From Ilyonectria destructans (taxonomy: Eukaryota > Ascomycota > Sordariomycetes > Hypocreales > Nectriaceae), in the NCBI GenBank assembly GCA_020740775.1, contig JAHEWK010000004.1, positions 2,976,001-3,040,000 of the forward strand: a DNA stretch of 64,000 bases, in the 5' to 3' direction. Positions 1 to 10,866 of this stretch are shown piece after piece. Position numbers and translations under genes: made by a program. Position 1 is the first letter of the stretch, and each line of letters begins with the position of its first letter. The notes beneath the pieces are model-generated. The model ran no database searches. It was given only the letters and a program-made list of their open reading frames with translations, and was not told the origin of the DNA.

Positions 1-1396
1 TGAAATAGACCGTGTCGCTGCTTTGAAGAGCTGGCGAGGCAAATGGCGGGTTTCCGTGCGCCACTGGGTCAAATGCCTTGGACGGGTTGAACAGCTTGGC
101 CCGCTCACCAAGGTATTCCGGAGAGATCAATCCCTCTGTCGGGACCTTTGTGACGTTCGGATCGGTGACATACCAGCTTGCATCTGTAAAGGCGAGGCGA
201 AGAGCCTCGATGATGGCATGGAGGTAAAGCGTTGTGTTGAAGTCCTCGGGACCGAACTTGGGGATCTTGCCTTGCTTCTCTAGCTCCTGGACGATGCCCA
301 ACGCCATCAAAGCAACAATGCCCTGTCCATTAGGCGGGTGCTCCCAGAGCTCGACTCCTTCGTCTTTGCCATCGCTGGTGAGCCCTTGGCCGCGGAACTT
401 GACCGATATGGGCTCGACCGGCTCACTGCCCTGCTGCAAGTGGTGCTCGAGATCGGCCAGCTCCAGGTGGCCTCCGAGGTCCTGCACTACCTTTACGTAC
501 TCCTCGGCAATGCGACCGGTGTAGAAGCCCTTCTTGCCCTCGGTGGCCAGAGTTCGGAATGTCTTTGCTAGTTCAGGGACCTTCATGATCTCGCCCGGTC
601 GAGGCGCTCTGACCCCATCCTTTGCGGAGGGATCCTTTTTGAGCATCTCTGCGAAATTAGGAGAGGCCCTCCGAAGAGACCTTTCGGAGTCTTGCCACTG
701 TGAACTATTAGTGAAGAACATCAACTTGAGGCCTGAACATACAGAGAGTGATGCCACCTCGGAGACGGGAAAGCCGTTCTCTCCCAGCTTGATGGCCGGC
801 CCTAGGATTTGGCTCATAGTGAGCTTCCCACTACCAAACCTCTCGACGGTATCGACCCATCCGGCCGCAGCTCCGGGGATCGTAGCGGCATGGACGCTGG
901 GCATGGGAATCTTGCCCTCAGTACCGTCGGGGATGTTGAGGTCCTTGCGAATGGTCTCTAAGGTACACTTGGCGCCTGAGCGGCCTGACCCGTTCATTGC
1001 CTTTACTTGCTTCGTGGCCGCATCGTAGAAGAGAATGAACATGTCACCGCCGATCCCGGTGGAACATGGCTCCGTGACGTTGAGGCCTGCAGCTATCAAT
1101 TGTTAATACGGGATATCGCGTATTTATCTGCTTGTCTTGTCTCATACCAACTGCCACAGCGGCATCCTGGGGTTGGGTCAACACGATGCGGGGATTATGG
1201 CGGGGTAGACGGTAGACATGGTGGGACTCACAGCAGCATTGCCTCCAGCTCGGAGGACCTCGAGACCGCAATTCGCAGCTAGAGGCTGAGGACAAGCGAC
1301 GATTCCTTGGGTGCTGTGAACTACACTTCGACGAGAAGGGAACTTGGCAAAGTCGGCCGAGGACGGCTGGAAGACGGAAGAAGTAGGTAGAGGCAT
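1..1396 (-). CDS. Gamma-glutamyltranspeptidase, 5' part (runs off left edge)
   Basis: Gamma-glutamyltranspeptidases cleave the gamma-glutamyl bond of glutathione and related compounds. The minus-strand exons read [20 protein letters not shown], then [18 protein letters not shown], and [15 protein letters not shown], followed by NGSGRSGAK, all typical of the fungal family. I place exons at 1396-1232, 1166-1148 (only 19 nt), 1092-743 and 697 to the edge. The third intron has a CACTAATAG branch site. The last visible residues, SSDTVYF, lie at the autocleavage site where the catalytic Thr starts the small subunit, so the large subunit is nearly complete here and the small subunit lies outside the window. 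Start: the ATG of MPLPTSS; an in-frame ATG 15 nt upstream is possible. Family assignment is firm; enzyme specificity is inferred. Confidence 0.93.
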
Positions 1397-1829
1397 GGTG
1401 GGATGTCGCACCGGTCTTAGTCAACGATGAGCGAGCTGAGCGTCAAGGGTCAGGAATAGAATGGTCAAGACAAAGTAAAAGAAAGTAAAATGAGTTGAGT
1501 TTAATAAGAGAGAGACCGGTCGGAAGGATCTACAGACACGACACCTTGCATGTGGTGAGTGGTGAATGGTGACTAACTTGATGGCGGGGACGGGCCAGCA
1601 TGGCGGGGTACTGTTTCAATATCGTGATACTCTCTTCGCCGATCACGGGCCCTGGTTATTGGAGGGCGCCTTGGCACTACGGTAGATTGTTGCGACCTGA
1701 TAGTATTTGAGAAAACGCAGTCCTAATAGCAAAGACTGATGAATGAATACGATATGACAAGAACTTGGGTTTCCAATAGCTCGTGATTCCAGCTGGCCAA
1801 GACAGAGAGACGCGACACTGTCGCTTATC
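1397..1829. other. Intergenic region upstream of the GGT gene
   Basis: About 430 nt between the GGT start and the stop of the Ifi-6-16-like gene, both on the minus strand. It holds the GGT promoter and the 3' region of the neighbour. I see no conserved ORF, RNA gene or repeat. Confidence 0.5.
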
Positions 1830-2443
1830 CTACTTCCATGTCATCCCCATGCGCTGCAGCCAGGCATAAAGAGAACCCTTTGGAACCCGCCCAATCGATC
1901 TCATCCATGCGGCTGCGAAACTGCCTGCACAATCGTATTGTCAGTGATGGACGACCCTGAACATTGTGTCCACTTACCCAGTCGGGGACCGTTCGCAGCG
2001 AAGCCGAGAGCTTCCAACACCCACGGCGCAAGCATAATGAGGACTCCCAGGGCAATCAGTGTCCCTGCTGCAATGAGAGCTGTATAGTACGGATCCGCTT
2101 TGGCGAATTCTTCGGCTGTGTTGGTGGCCTTCTCGATGGCCCCCGTCATGGCAGACGACGTTGCAGAGCCGTCCTTCAGGAGCTTCTCAAGGCCGTGGAG
2201 GATGGACTGCGCCAAGTTCTCCGTCCACCCGTTGGCAGAGACAATCTGCTTCAGGCGATTTTCGAGTTCTTTGCCGGACTTTTCGGCAGTGCGAAGCGTT
2301 TCGACAAACTGAGCTGCCGCGTCGTCGGAGTACGGCACAGGCTGGTTCGCGATAATGGCCTTTTCGGACGGCGCTGCGTTGTGCTGGTGAACTGTGTCGC
2401 CCTGGCTAGGAATGCAGAACAAGAGGGAGGAGAGACAGTCCAT
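1830..2443 (-). CDS. ISG12/Ifi-6-16 family small membrane protein
   Basis: Two exons (2443-1978 and 1924-1830) give 186 aa. The N-terminal half is hydrophilic and probably helical (about residues 45-110). Next comes a hydrophobic segment (TALIAAGTLIALGVLIMLAP) and the signature APWVLEALGFAANGPRLG, completed across the intron by GSFAAAWMRS and PKGSLYAWLQRMG. That Gly-rich tail is diagnostic of the ISG12/Ifi-6-16 family, which in animals includes interferon-induced proteins found in mitochondrial membranes. The fungal role is not established; membrane location is inferred from the hydrophobic core. The intron has GTAAGT and GTGCAG ends. The start is the first ATG of the long exon; a further upstream exon cannot be excluded. 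Confidence 0.85.
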
Positions 2444-2999
2444 GACGCGGAAGAACTTGGAGATTTATGTGATGATGCAAATGTGCTGTTTGGTCTACTC
2501 TGGAAGATGGGGTTTTATCGGGCGGGGAGGAGGGAGGGAGCCTCGTTTTTGGGTTTTTCGTTGGTCGCCTGATCGAGAAGAAGGCCTCCCGCATTATCTC
2601 GAGTGCAGGCAGCCATTCAGCGGAAAGTGTTGCTTGCTCACATTCGACCATCTTCCACTGGCATGGTCGCGTTGGCCCGAAGTGAGACCTTCGGTCGCAT
2701 TCACGGCCAACAGCGGGCAGTGTCGAAGCGGCAATGCACCACCAAGGCTTTGACAAGGCTTTCTAAGGATGTTGGCAATGGAAATGATTTGGCCGAGACG
2801 GAAACATAGACTACTACGTCACATCGTCGGGTATGAATCCGTGCTCGTTGACCCTGGGACGATGGTGATCGAGCAGCGACGCTCATGAGTTCAACCCTCA
2901 CAGATGGGTTGATGAAGTTCAAGCTAAAAGGGCAACTACAATATTAAAAAAAAAGTGCTAATGCGCCCCAAAGGCGTAGGATTTATTTCTTTCATAGAA
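2444..2999. other. Intergenic region with no supported gene
   Basis: Several overlapping ORFs occur on both strands, but none has recognisable protein features or splice structure. It contains the Ifi-6-16-like promoter and an A-rich run near 2945-2955. Confidence 0.45.
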
Positions 3000-4280
3000 C
3001 TAGCTTTGACTTGTTTCATGGTCAGCCGCCAGAGCGTGTTGGCTGATTAACTGAACGGTGATCTCTCGGTCCTGCTCTCGTCTCTCCCACTCCGGTTGCA
3101 GACTTGACATAAACATCTCAATTGCATATTGCCTCCCCATCTCCTCTAGAATGCCGTCGAGGTTGCCCGGTTTGTCGGCCGCGAATTGCTGAATGGCCGG
3201 AGACTCACTCTGCAATTGGAGGTAATCTTGCAAGTCGCGTTCGGAAACAAGGTGGTCAAGTGAAGTCGCTGTCGATTGGGTTTTCTTGAGCGTTTCGTCT
3301 TGGGTACCCATGCCATGGAGGTCCTGTAGACTCTTGAGTACCTGAAGATACCCTGCTTTGGAGAGCTCTGGCATATCGGTCTTCCTCAGCTTGGTCAGCC
3401 GTCCCGCGATGGCCTTGGTCGGGTTAGCGGAGCAGAGCTGCTCCAGGATCAACCCCACCAGATCCCCAGCCACCATCTTTGTCTGCTTTCCTGCTGGGGT
3501 GCTCCCCGGCTCGCTTGCCTAATTGGACTCATCCTGGCTGGATTCCCGCTACACTTGGCCAAACTGCCCTTCCATCGCTGGATGTTCAATCCTCTCTTCA
3601 CTGGTGCAAGCGGAGTCGATGGCGTGGATGATGCTGGCTCTGGTCGTCTGGGCTTCCGTGACACCTTGGGTTGTTTGCTGGTGTCGCAAGGATCTGGTGT
3701 GTTAGGGATGTGGTTTCTTAGAGAGTGCTGCACCGCAACCGACACTGAGTGAACAGCATTAGTTTATAAGAACCAGTTGAATCTCGATTCTGGATTCCCT
3801 TACCCACGACTTGACTGGCGTTGACAACCTCATCTGGTCGATGATGGAATGTCCCGTCTGAAGCACGAGGTTGTACTGCACTGCAGTGAGGTCGCCGTCG
3901 TTATTTTTGTCTTGCTGTTCCTCTATATCGGGGCTTATGTGAACCTCTCTCGGCGGGAGAAAGGAACGCTAGAACGCAACGAGGATCGCTGCGTAAGGAT
4001 ATCGATACATCCTGTCTCTTGCGGTTGTTGAGTTTCCGGTCGAGCTTGGGCGAGTGGTCTGTAGTCTTCTTGGAGTACTCAGTTAGATTGGTAACGCGGA
4101 CCATGCTAGCCAGGGTGTTAGTTATGGCCTCAGTAATGCAGCTGCCCACAACAGACGCAGGGGCTGGCAACTTACGCTGTCTCCTCGGCCACTTCCATAT
4201 CCTTGCCGACTTGGCCAAACACCCCTGCAATTGGCTCTGGATGAGCCGGCGTGAATCCCGACTATACATTAAACGTTGTT
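3000..4280 (-). CDS. Hypothetical multi-exon protein (model uncertain)
   Basis: I do not recognise this gene. The best part is the 3' exon (about 3529-3000). It encodes a mostly helical, charged stretch ending QLISQHALAADHETSQS, read after an acceptor at ATTAG and joined in phase to a Pro-rich exon (PRRPEPASSTPSTPLAP, around 3720-3610). Further upstream on the minus strand there are plausible exons near 3800-3950 and 4000-4210 (the latter reading VFGQVGKDMEVAEETA before a GTAAGT donor), but I could not join them all in one frame. The true 5' end may lie higher, near 4700, where an acidic segment (ESEDEDED) is open. Function unknown; exon boundaries need transcript data. Confidence 0.4.
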
Positions 4281-6158
4281 TCGGGTATGGTCGTGCCTCG
4301 CTTTCTTTGTCGTCTTCCGGGTTAATGTCTCGATGTTTCGCGGCTTGCTTAGAATAAACTCGACCCGGGTGTCTAACTCGGGAGACCTTCTGGGTTGGAG
4401 GCTGTCATTGATACAGACTGGCTTCTTCAATCCTAACCCTCAACCCCAGCAGAAGCAAGGCCAATCAAACTGCGGACAGCAGGGTAGCGATTCGTTTGCC
4501 TTGATTTTGGTCCTGGGGTCTTCGTCTTCGTCTTCGGATTCTTGGTCTTGACGTCCATCATTATTGACATTCTTCTCCCTGAACCAGTGGGGTTTTCTTC
4601 CACGTACCTTATCACCTCGGGCTAATTCTTTTGGCGAGGCAGTCCGCACAATGACCATGTGTGTAGAGGTGTGTTTTACTTTGGACAACACTGATACCTT
4701 GGGCGATCTTCATATATAGTACAAAACGGGTGGAGGGTGGCTCGTGGAGGAGACGCATTGATTCTGGCCTTGGCGGTTTGAGTGTTGGTTGATGGTCAAG
4801 TCATAACCATGGTGAGTTTCTGGGATCAGGTTAGTTGGAAATCACAGGATGGGGTCTTCAGGCACATACAAAAAAGTGTTGCTTAAGCTGAGAGGTGGCC
4901 GTGTTACCACTTCGACAACCTTGCGTAGAAGGTTAGTGACTGGAGGTGCAGTTGTGAGGAGGGCTTACTTGATGTGCGATGGACTCTGCCCTCGTATATA
5001 TAAGGAGGCCCTGAAGTTAGAAGAGAGTGAGAGAGCTGTTTGCCTTCAAACGTCAACAACGTGGAAAGGACGTGGGCTTTATAGTGGAGAGAAAGAAAGG
5101 GTGATTGATGGGAGCGGTGACAATCGGGGCTGCCCTCGCTAGGCCACGACACATGAGTAGGGTACGTACTAGCAGCGGGTGATGCGAATGTGCCCTAATT
5201 GATGATTCATCATAAATTAGTCACCGGAAGGATGCATGGACAACACATCCTTGCATCGGTATCATTCTTACAGTGTTTACTCAGGTTAGGGACCAGTATT
5301 TATGGCCCATGTCCATTTAATGCTACGGTTGATGATGGCCGTATGAATACGAGGTTAATTCGTAAGCTAATTGGCCTCAAAGAGAACACTTCTCTCGCAG
5401 AAAGTCGAAGGATGGCCGGATGGCTGGATGGAGAGATAGGTGGAGGGACGAGGCGTTTGCTCAGGGACTCACCTTGAGGTAACACAGCCACGATGGCATA
5501 GTTACACACAAAGAGCACTCTGCCAGCACAGCGCTCAAAATGTGACGTGTCGGGGAATAAATGTCCGTTTCTGGTTTGGCTGGCATGCATAACGGGTGGA
5601 CAGTTGTTGCAGGTGTCATTTTCCTCACAGCAATTGTGTCGGTTGCCCTAGGCAAGAAGGCACTCTGGGAAGTGCGCGCGAGCTGTTTCGACTTCATCGC
5701 CGGCTGCGAAAGCAACCTGCTGAAAAGGGGTTGAAGTTGATCTCTATTAAATACAACAGGCGAGACACAGAGAGAGGATATCACTCACCGCTGATCGGTC
5801 GCGGGATGCACGGAGCGTAACACAACTTGATCGGCATGACTGAGGCAGTAGGCAGATATAAAGTGTTGGGAAGAAGGGAACGGGAGGCGAATACGAGCTG
5901 TAGTTACCCGACTGGAACAGTCCAGGCTCAATTCGACCTGAATTTTGAAGTGCAGTATGACAAGAGCGCTAAAACCAGGCTCGTCACCAGTATCTCGACC
6001 ACTGGCCTAGAGATGGGACAAAGGTCGTGGATAGCCTTCACAAGGATTGTTGACTAACAGAACTGAGATTTGGCCGCTTCCGAAAGGTAAGAGCGTGCTT
6101 TGGTATACTTTTTATTACTGATATTCAACTTGAAATAATATTAATCATGAACTCAGGT
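4281..6158. other. Low-content region, no confident gene
   Basis: Only short ORFs in conflicting frames. Fragments that could be exons occur on the minus strand at 4430-4690 (acidic) and 5460-5780, but no start, splice chain and stop fit together. No RNA gene or transposon signature recognised. Confidence 0.4.
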
Positions 6159-7310
6159 CTAATTACTGCACAATGTCTTCAAAAAGCTCAGGTCGCGTTG
6201 TGCCTCTACTTCGGCCAAAATCTCCTCGCGCGGCCTCTCCACATCTCTTTTCACAAGCTCCATGTATAGCTCCTGAATCTTTTCCGTAATGGCACCCCTC
6301 TTTCCGTCTCCAATTTGTCGTCCGTCAACTTCTACCACGTGGATCTGTGAGGGAAATGTTCCTGTACAAAAGGCCTCGTCGGCACCATAAACCTCGGTCA
6401 ATGAAAAGTCGAGCTCTCGCACAACAATGCCATTTGCACGACACACGTCAATCGTCCTTTGGCGGGTAATGCCTTGCATTTGGTTATCCTTGGTAGGCGC
6501 CCAGACTTCGTTGCCGCGGATAATAAAGAAGTTGACCGAGTTGCACGTTTTCACGAATCCTCGTAGGTCCAACATTAGTGCCTCGTCGACGTTCATCACG
6601 TTGGCACTGATGCAAGCTTGAACGTCGGTTGCCTTCGAAATGTGATTCCATTGCTCATCCTTGACGTCGGGTGGCCCACGGCGAACCCATGTGGTGCCAA
6701 GTCTTAGTCCTCGTGCCTTTGACGAAGGGTCGACTGCTTTGACTTCGGGGATAATAACGATGAGCGGCAGGCCGATGTTGACGTGAGGGTTCTGATAAGG
6801 CGTGGACTTGAGACCACGACTGACGACCAGCCGCATGTGGACGTGAGAATCCTCACACATATTGTTGGCATCAAGCGTGCTGTGGATAAGTCTTAATAGG
6901 TCCCCCTTCGTCAGACCCAAGTCCATGTACATGGCCTTTGCGGATTGGAATAGACGGTCTATGTGGTCCTTGGCAAATTGAACTCGCCCTTTATTGGCGC
7001 GGATACCTTCCTATAGGGGCTATTAGTTATCCTCAACATTTTAATATGGTGACATTAACGAACCCAAATACCATCGCCGACAAGGAAGTTTGAGTCAAAC
7101 ACGGAGACAACGGCCTCAGCTCTAGGAACGAGTTTGAACTTCCCGGTTACGCCATCGCGCATCCCAACCTAGACAGTCAGCCTCATTGTTCATGCCAAGA
7201 AATTCAGCCCAGAATATTATACTCACTAGAATAGACTCATTTTTGGCATTGGGCACAGTAGCATGTGTTGCCCCGATGGCGGTGCTGTCTTTGGTGTGTG
7301 AAGCTACCAT
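6159..7310 (-). CDS. Class IV PLP-dependent aminotransferase (BCAT/D-amino acid/omega-transaminase fold)
   Basis: Three exons (7310-7227, 7168-7064, 7010-6159) give 346 aa. The N-terminal part reads GMRDGVTGKFKLVPRAEAVV, then VSVFDSNFLVGDGIWEGIR, the usual class IV opening. Later segments include RLGTTWVRRGPPDVKDEQWN, then HISKATDVQACI with the probable PLP-binding Lys, DEALMLDLRGFVKTCNSVNF, QGITRQRTIDVCRANGI and EAFCTGTF. Enzymes of this fold transaminate branched-chain amino acids, D-amino acids, aminodeoxychorismate or amines; the sequence alone does not decide which. The start is an ATG just before a short first exon. The promoter holds two TCGG-N6-CCGA palindromes (7470-7483, 7508-7521) of the kind found in front of the neighbouring regulator and transporter, so joint regulation is likely. 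Confidence 0.9.
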
Positions 7311-7469
7311 GTTGGAAGTTCTGAAGGCAGATAAGATGATGGCGACTGGTTCGTTTGTCTGGAAATCGGCCGATATTAAAGTACGAGGATTACCTGTGCA
7401 CGTCAAAGATAAAGAGATGTTTCCATTACTGCGTAGCTACGCTCAGGGGTTCAATGAGGCGAGGCTTCC

Positions 7470-7483
7470 TCGGACGACACCGA
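7470..7483. promoter_or_regulatory. TCGG-N6-CCGA palindrome, aminotransferase promoter, distal to 7310 by 160 nt
   Basis: Sequence TCGGACGACACCGA, with flanking C/G extending the palindrome to CTCGG-N6-CCGAG. This is the layout bound by Zn2Cys6 dimers with a 6-nt spacer (PPR1 and UaY class). It lies 160 nt upstream of the aminotransferase ATG. Binding by the local regulator is inferred. Confidence 0.7.
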
Positions 7484-7507
7484 GTCTTGGGCCCACTCAC
7501 ACCCCCT

Positions 7508-7521
7508 TCGGTCACAACCGA
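7508..7521. promoter_or_regulatory. Second TCGG-N6-CCGA palindrome, aminotransferase promoter
   Basis: Sequence TCGGTCACAACCGA, 198 nt upstream of the aminotransferase ATG and 38 nt from the first site. Same arrangement as in the promoter shared by the regulator and permease genes. Confidence 0.7.
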
Positions 7522-8019
7522 GCTCCGCAGGGGTGAGCTTCGGAGATCAAGGTATCAAGCCAAATGGCCAAGACATAAGTATTGCCGACGGAGAGCGTAG
7601 ATAAATGCCCGTTCTTATCGCAGTAATCAGGTGGTGGCTTGTTTTAATCCGTGAGCTCATGAACTACATGGATAATCGCGGGTTGCACTGAGGTCGCCAC
7701 TGGGTCAGCCTGTAGCCACTGATTTGGTGGACCCCTACCCAGAGCATGCATATCCCAACGCGTCATTTGTTTAAATGATTTATGGCGTTATGGTTGGAGT
7801 CTACGTGACGACGGCTATTCTCGCTCTAATGGATGGGCTGATAAGGAAGTTGTAAAGTATTGCCATCACACGAGTCAGTCGACGGAAGTTCAGCCGTCTT
7901 CGCGATTGCAGAGTAGTGCATTTTTTTAGTAAAGAAGATTTTGGGATAGATACGCATTCGTCCATTCAACATAGATTACACGAAGATACACTGGAAACGA
8001 ACCTTGCCCTTAAAATTCG
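7522..8019. other. Intergenic region between regulator 3' end and aminotransferase promoter
   Basis: No supported gene. It includes the distal aminotransferase promoter and the 3' untranslated region of the Zn2Cys6 regulator. Confidence 0.5.
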
Positions 8020-10325
8020 TCACATGAAAGTCTGAGCTGGGTCGTTTTGCAGTTCTTGCACCACCGCATCATACCACACGTTGAGGGTGTCGTCCATGTC
8101 GACCATACCGCCCTCCAGAAAGTCATTGACCTGACTGAGGTATGTCTCCATACCTTCGCCTGCTGGATACATCATAGAGTCTTCTCCCCCAAATTCAAGG
8201 CCTTCCGACCCATTATAGAGTCCTACAGAGGGAATGTCCATAGGCTGCGTAGGAGATTCATCTGTCGGTGCATCTATGGATGTTGGATCTGTGTAGACCT
8301 TGATTCGCACCGCTTGGAATAAGTCTCGGTATCGGATAAGATTCATTGCCCTCATGTAAGAAATTCCACGGTCAATCAGACCTAGACAGACGTTTGTATC
8401 GTTTTCGTGGCGACGAAGTCTTCGTACGTTCTGGACCCCAGCTTGGGGCATCGCCGTAGCTTGCCTGTCCATTGCGTGGATTAGTAGGGCACTTAACGTA
8501 CTATCGTTTGGGGACATACCAATCGCAATACAATGCGGCCAGGCCGACTAACAAAACAGAATGAAGTTGGCTGAAGCATCGGCAGACTGCTGAAATTCCG
8601 AATTCGGCCTCGATACTGGTCCACTGGTGTATGGCACTGGAGGCGACCTTTGAACAAGAGGATGTCATTTGACGGGAGGGGACCATGAAGGTGGGAGATG
8701 GGCGATTTAATAGAAGTTGAAGTAGACAGTACTCGACCTTCATCTCAGAATACTCTCGAGAAGGTTTAATGTCCAATTCGTCAAGTTGTCGTTTCCACTG
8801 TTCCAGTTCTTTGCGAGCTTCATCTGACCTGGCACAGATTTGCTGAAATGAGGTGTCCATGCACTTTCCATCTGGTCCCCTTGCAATATAAATTGACTCC
8901 AGGATATATCCTGATATTCGCCTTAAAGAGATCATCCGGCGAAACACTTCAACGGTGTGTTTATGGAAGACTGGGGCTGCTAGTGCTTCTGCGCTGCTGA
9001 GAGCATCGAAAGCTGATGGTGATGGCAACAATGCATGGATAGCATGGTTTCTAATTGATAGAACGCGACCCGTGAGAACAGCAACCTGTCTATAATGGTT
9101 TCAGTTAGTTGACGTATGCAAAAGCGACCTGGTCCACGAACCGTTCCAAGTTGTACGCGCACCACCAAGTCCGGTTGCGGACCTCGAGTTCCTCGGCCGT
9201 GAAGCCCCAGTCGGTATTATGGCGATGGAGCCCTGACTCAATTGCAGCCGACATGACGTATCGACTGAGCTGCCAGAGGTCACTGCTGTGGCTACTGGCG
9301 GCTGAATTCAGCATCCAAAGGGAGAGGAGCATAACGGCTTGGATACCGAACAGATCTCTGGGATGATCATGAAAGCCATTGAAGAACCGTAAGCTGGTCT
9401 GGAAGTAACTTTCGGAGTCATTTAGGTCCATCATCCCTGGTGAGGCTTTGTGCTGAGAATCTTCGCTGCTAGCAAGAGCAAGTACAATAAAAACGACAAA
9501 CTTCTCATGATCGGTGCATTGTCTCGGGTTCTGATATAATTTCTGAAAAGTCCTTCGAAGTAGTGGAAGTTGGAGGAGAGGCCACCACAGATGAATACGG
9601 GCAATATAGCTTGCGAGATAGGATCTAGCCATTGGCTGTGGAGGAAGCGCCGCACATCTCTCGGACGGGCAGTGCTCCAAACTGCCGCCAAGGACTCCGG
9701 TAACAGAGGGAGATATCAGGTTCAATTGCTTGAAAAATATTCTTGCAAATGTTGAACCAGCTGCACTACCGACTACGACACCAGGCGCAAAAATCATCGA
9801 TTAGCGAAGGGGGTATTTGGCGGTGTGATGTAATTCCTCACCATACTTATTTTCGGAGTATAAATTCGACCCTCCAATAGCGAGAACGCCAACCTCTTCA
9901 GCCTCTTTAAGACAGTCTGAAGGCCAATTTACTTTGTCATTACCTGCCTGCAGAAGACTCTCTTGTTGCTGTACAGGCAATGGGGAATGATTGAGTGCAA
10001 GTGACAAATGCTGGGATTCTCCGTTAGGATGGCTGGCCGCCACGGGGGCGAGATCCAGTCTAGCTTGGAGATGGCGGATCTGATCCTGGAGGCTTTGGAC
10101 CACCGAAAACGGATAAGCAACGCATTCCGTGATATTGCACTTGTCATTCTGTCGTATGCATGCTGAGCATTTCGGGACCTTCTGGTCGCACTGGATCGCC
10201 GGAGTGAGCCGAGGACGTAGTGGGGATGGGGACTGGCTAATGCGCCTAGTTACCTTTACTTTCCTCGCATGGCACCGGCTACAGGCCTTGGAGACAGAAG
10301 GCTGGGGGTCCGATTCAGCATCCAT
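8020..10325 (-). CDS. Zn2Cys6 transcription factor with fungal MHR domain
   Basis: Five exons (10325-10254, 10190-9842, 9772-9129, 9085-8520, 8464-8020) give 691 aa. The first intron splits the zinc cluster. Spliced, it reads ACSRCHARKVKCDQKVPKC then SACIRQNDKC, all six Cys in standard spacing, followed by a dimerisation helix (SVVQSLQDQIRHLQARL). The middle holds the fungal-specific domain: YVGSAAGSTFARIFF, WQLSRYVMSAAIESGLHRH, RNRTWWCAYNLERFVDQ. The unspliced second/third exon frame contains a TAA at 9801-9803, but it falls inside an intron with GTGAGG donor, CGCTAATC branch site and GTAG acceptor, so the gene is intact. It is divergent from the permease across 541 nt that hold four CGG-N6-CCG sites. 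It is probably the pathway-specific regulator of its two neighbours and possibly of itself. Confidence 0.93.
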
Positions 10326-10402
10326 GTTACCGAGTAATCTCGTCGGGGGCCGAGGGAGGTGATGAGTCGTGAGTAGAGTCTGAAGGATGAAGTCGTGTAC
10401 CG

Positions 10403-10416
10403 TCGGTCAGGACCGA
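10403..10416. promoter_or_regulatory. TCGG-N6-CCGA site 1
   Basis: TCGGTCAGGACCGA, a perfect inverted repeat of TCGG with a 6-nt spacer. Confidence 0.7.
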
Positions 10417-10465
10417 ACTTTAAAGCACGTCATTGGACATTCCACTGTCTTATCGATAAACTTGC

Positions 10466-10479
10466 TCGGTGGCGTCCGT
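10466..10479. promoter_or_regulatory. CGG-N6-CCG site 2 (in direct repeat)
   Basis: TCGGTGGCGTCCGT; keeps both CGG half-sites but has T instead of A after CCG. Part of a 20-nt direct repeat shared with site 3. Confidence 0.55.
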
Positions 10480-10526
10480 GAACTTCATCTCGTTGACTGG
10501 CCCCGACTAGCTTGTTCCAGACTTTC

Positions 10527-10540
10527 TCGGTGGCGCCCGT
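10527..10540. promoter_or_regulatory. CGG-N6-CCG site 3 (in direct repeat)
   Basis: TCGGTGGCGCCCGT; the second copy of the repeat containing site 2, with a single T/C change in the spacer. Confidence 0.55.
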
Positions 10541-10548
10541 GAACTAGC

Positions 10549-10562
10549 TCGGTATGCACCGA
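10549..10562. promoter_or_regulatory. TCGG-N6-CCGA site 4
   Basis: TCGGTATGCACCGA; with flanking bases the palindrome is CTCGGTATGCACCGAG, the same extended form as the site at 7470. Confidence 0.7.
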
Positions 10563-10866
10563 GATTCCCGGAGTGAACGCTATCAGGTGGAACTATGATA
10601 CCATCAACCTGAACCCACTTCGAACGAAAGGAAATCCGTGTGCGAAAAGCTGGGGAAGTAGATAACTGCCAATCATCCGCGATAAGGAGATGTTGTGTGA
10701 AATATATATACCACCGGCTGGTGAACAACAATGATTGAGTGAATGAGTCAATTCCCCACTCGACAAGATTCCCACAAGAGACTCAAGACGGACACAAGGC
10801 CAGCCATTGACTAGCAGGCCTGACATTGCCATACCCCAAATAGCTTTCCTCAATCAAGGGTTCATA

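Larger units (their letters stand above)
10326..10866. promoter_or_regulatory. Shared divergent promoter of regulator and Dal5-type permease
   Basis: This 541-nt region separates two divergent starts. It contains two perfect TCGG-N6-CCGA palindromes (10403-10416, 10549-10562) and two TCGG-N6-CCGT variants (10466-10479, 10527-10540). The variants sit inside a 20-nt direct repeat (10465-10484 and 10526-10545) that differs at one base. The sites lie 78-237 nt from the regulator start and 305-464 nt from the permease start, so both genes can be controlled from the same cluster. Confidence 0.75.

Noticed and set aside
9801..9803. In-frame TAA between the zinc cluster and MHR domain of the regulator, suggesting a pseudogene
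   Set aside because: It lies in an intron (9841-9773) with GTGAGG donor, CTAAT branch site and GTAG acceptor; splicing gives the expected YVGSAAGSTFAR text and a total of 2076 nt, divisible by three.
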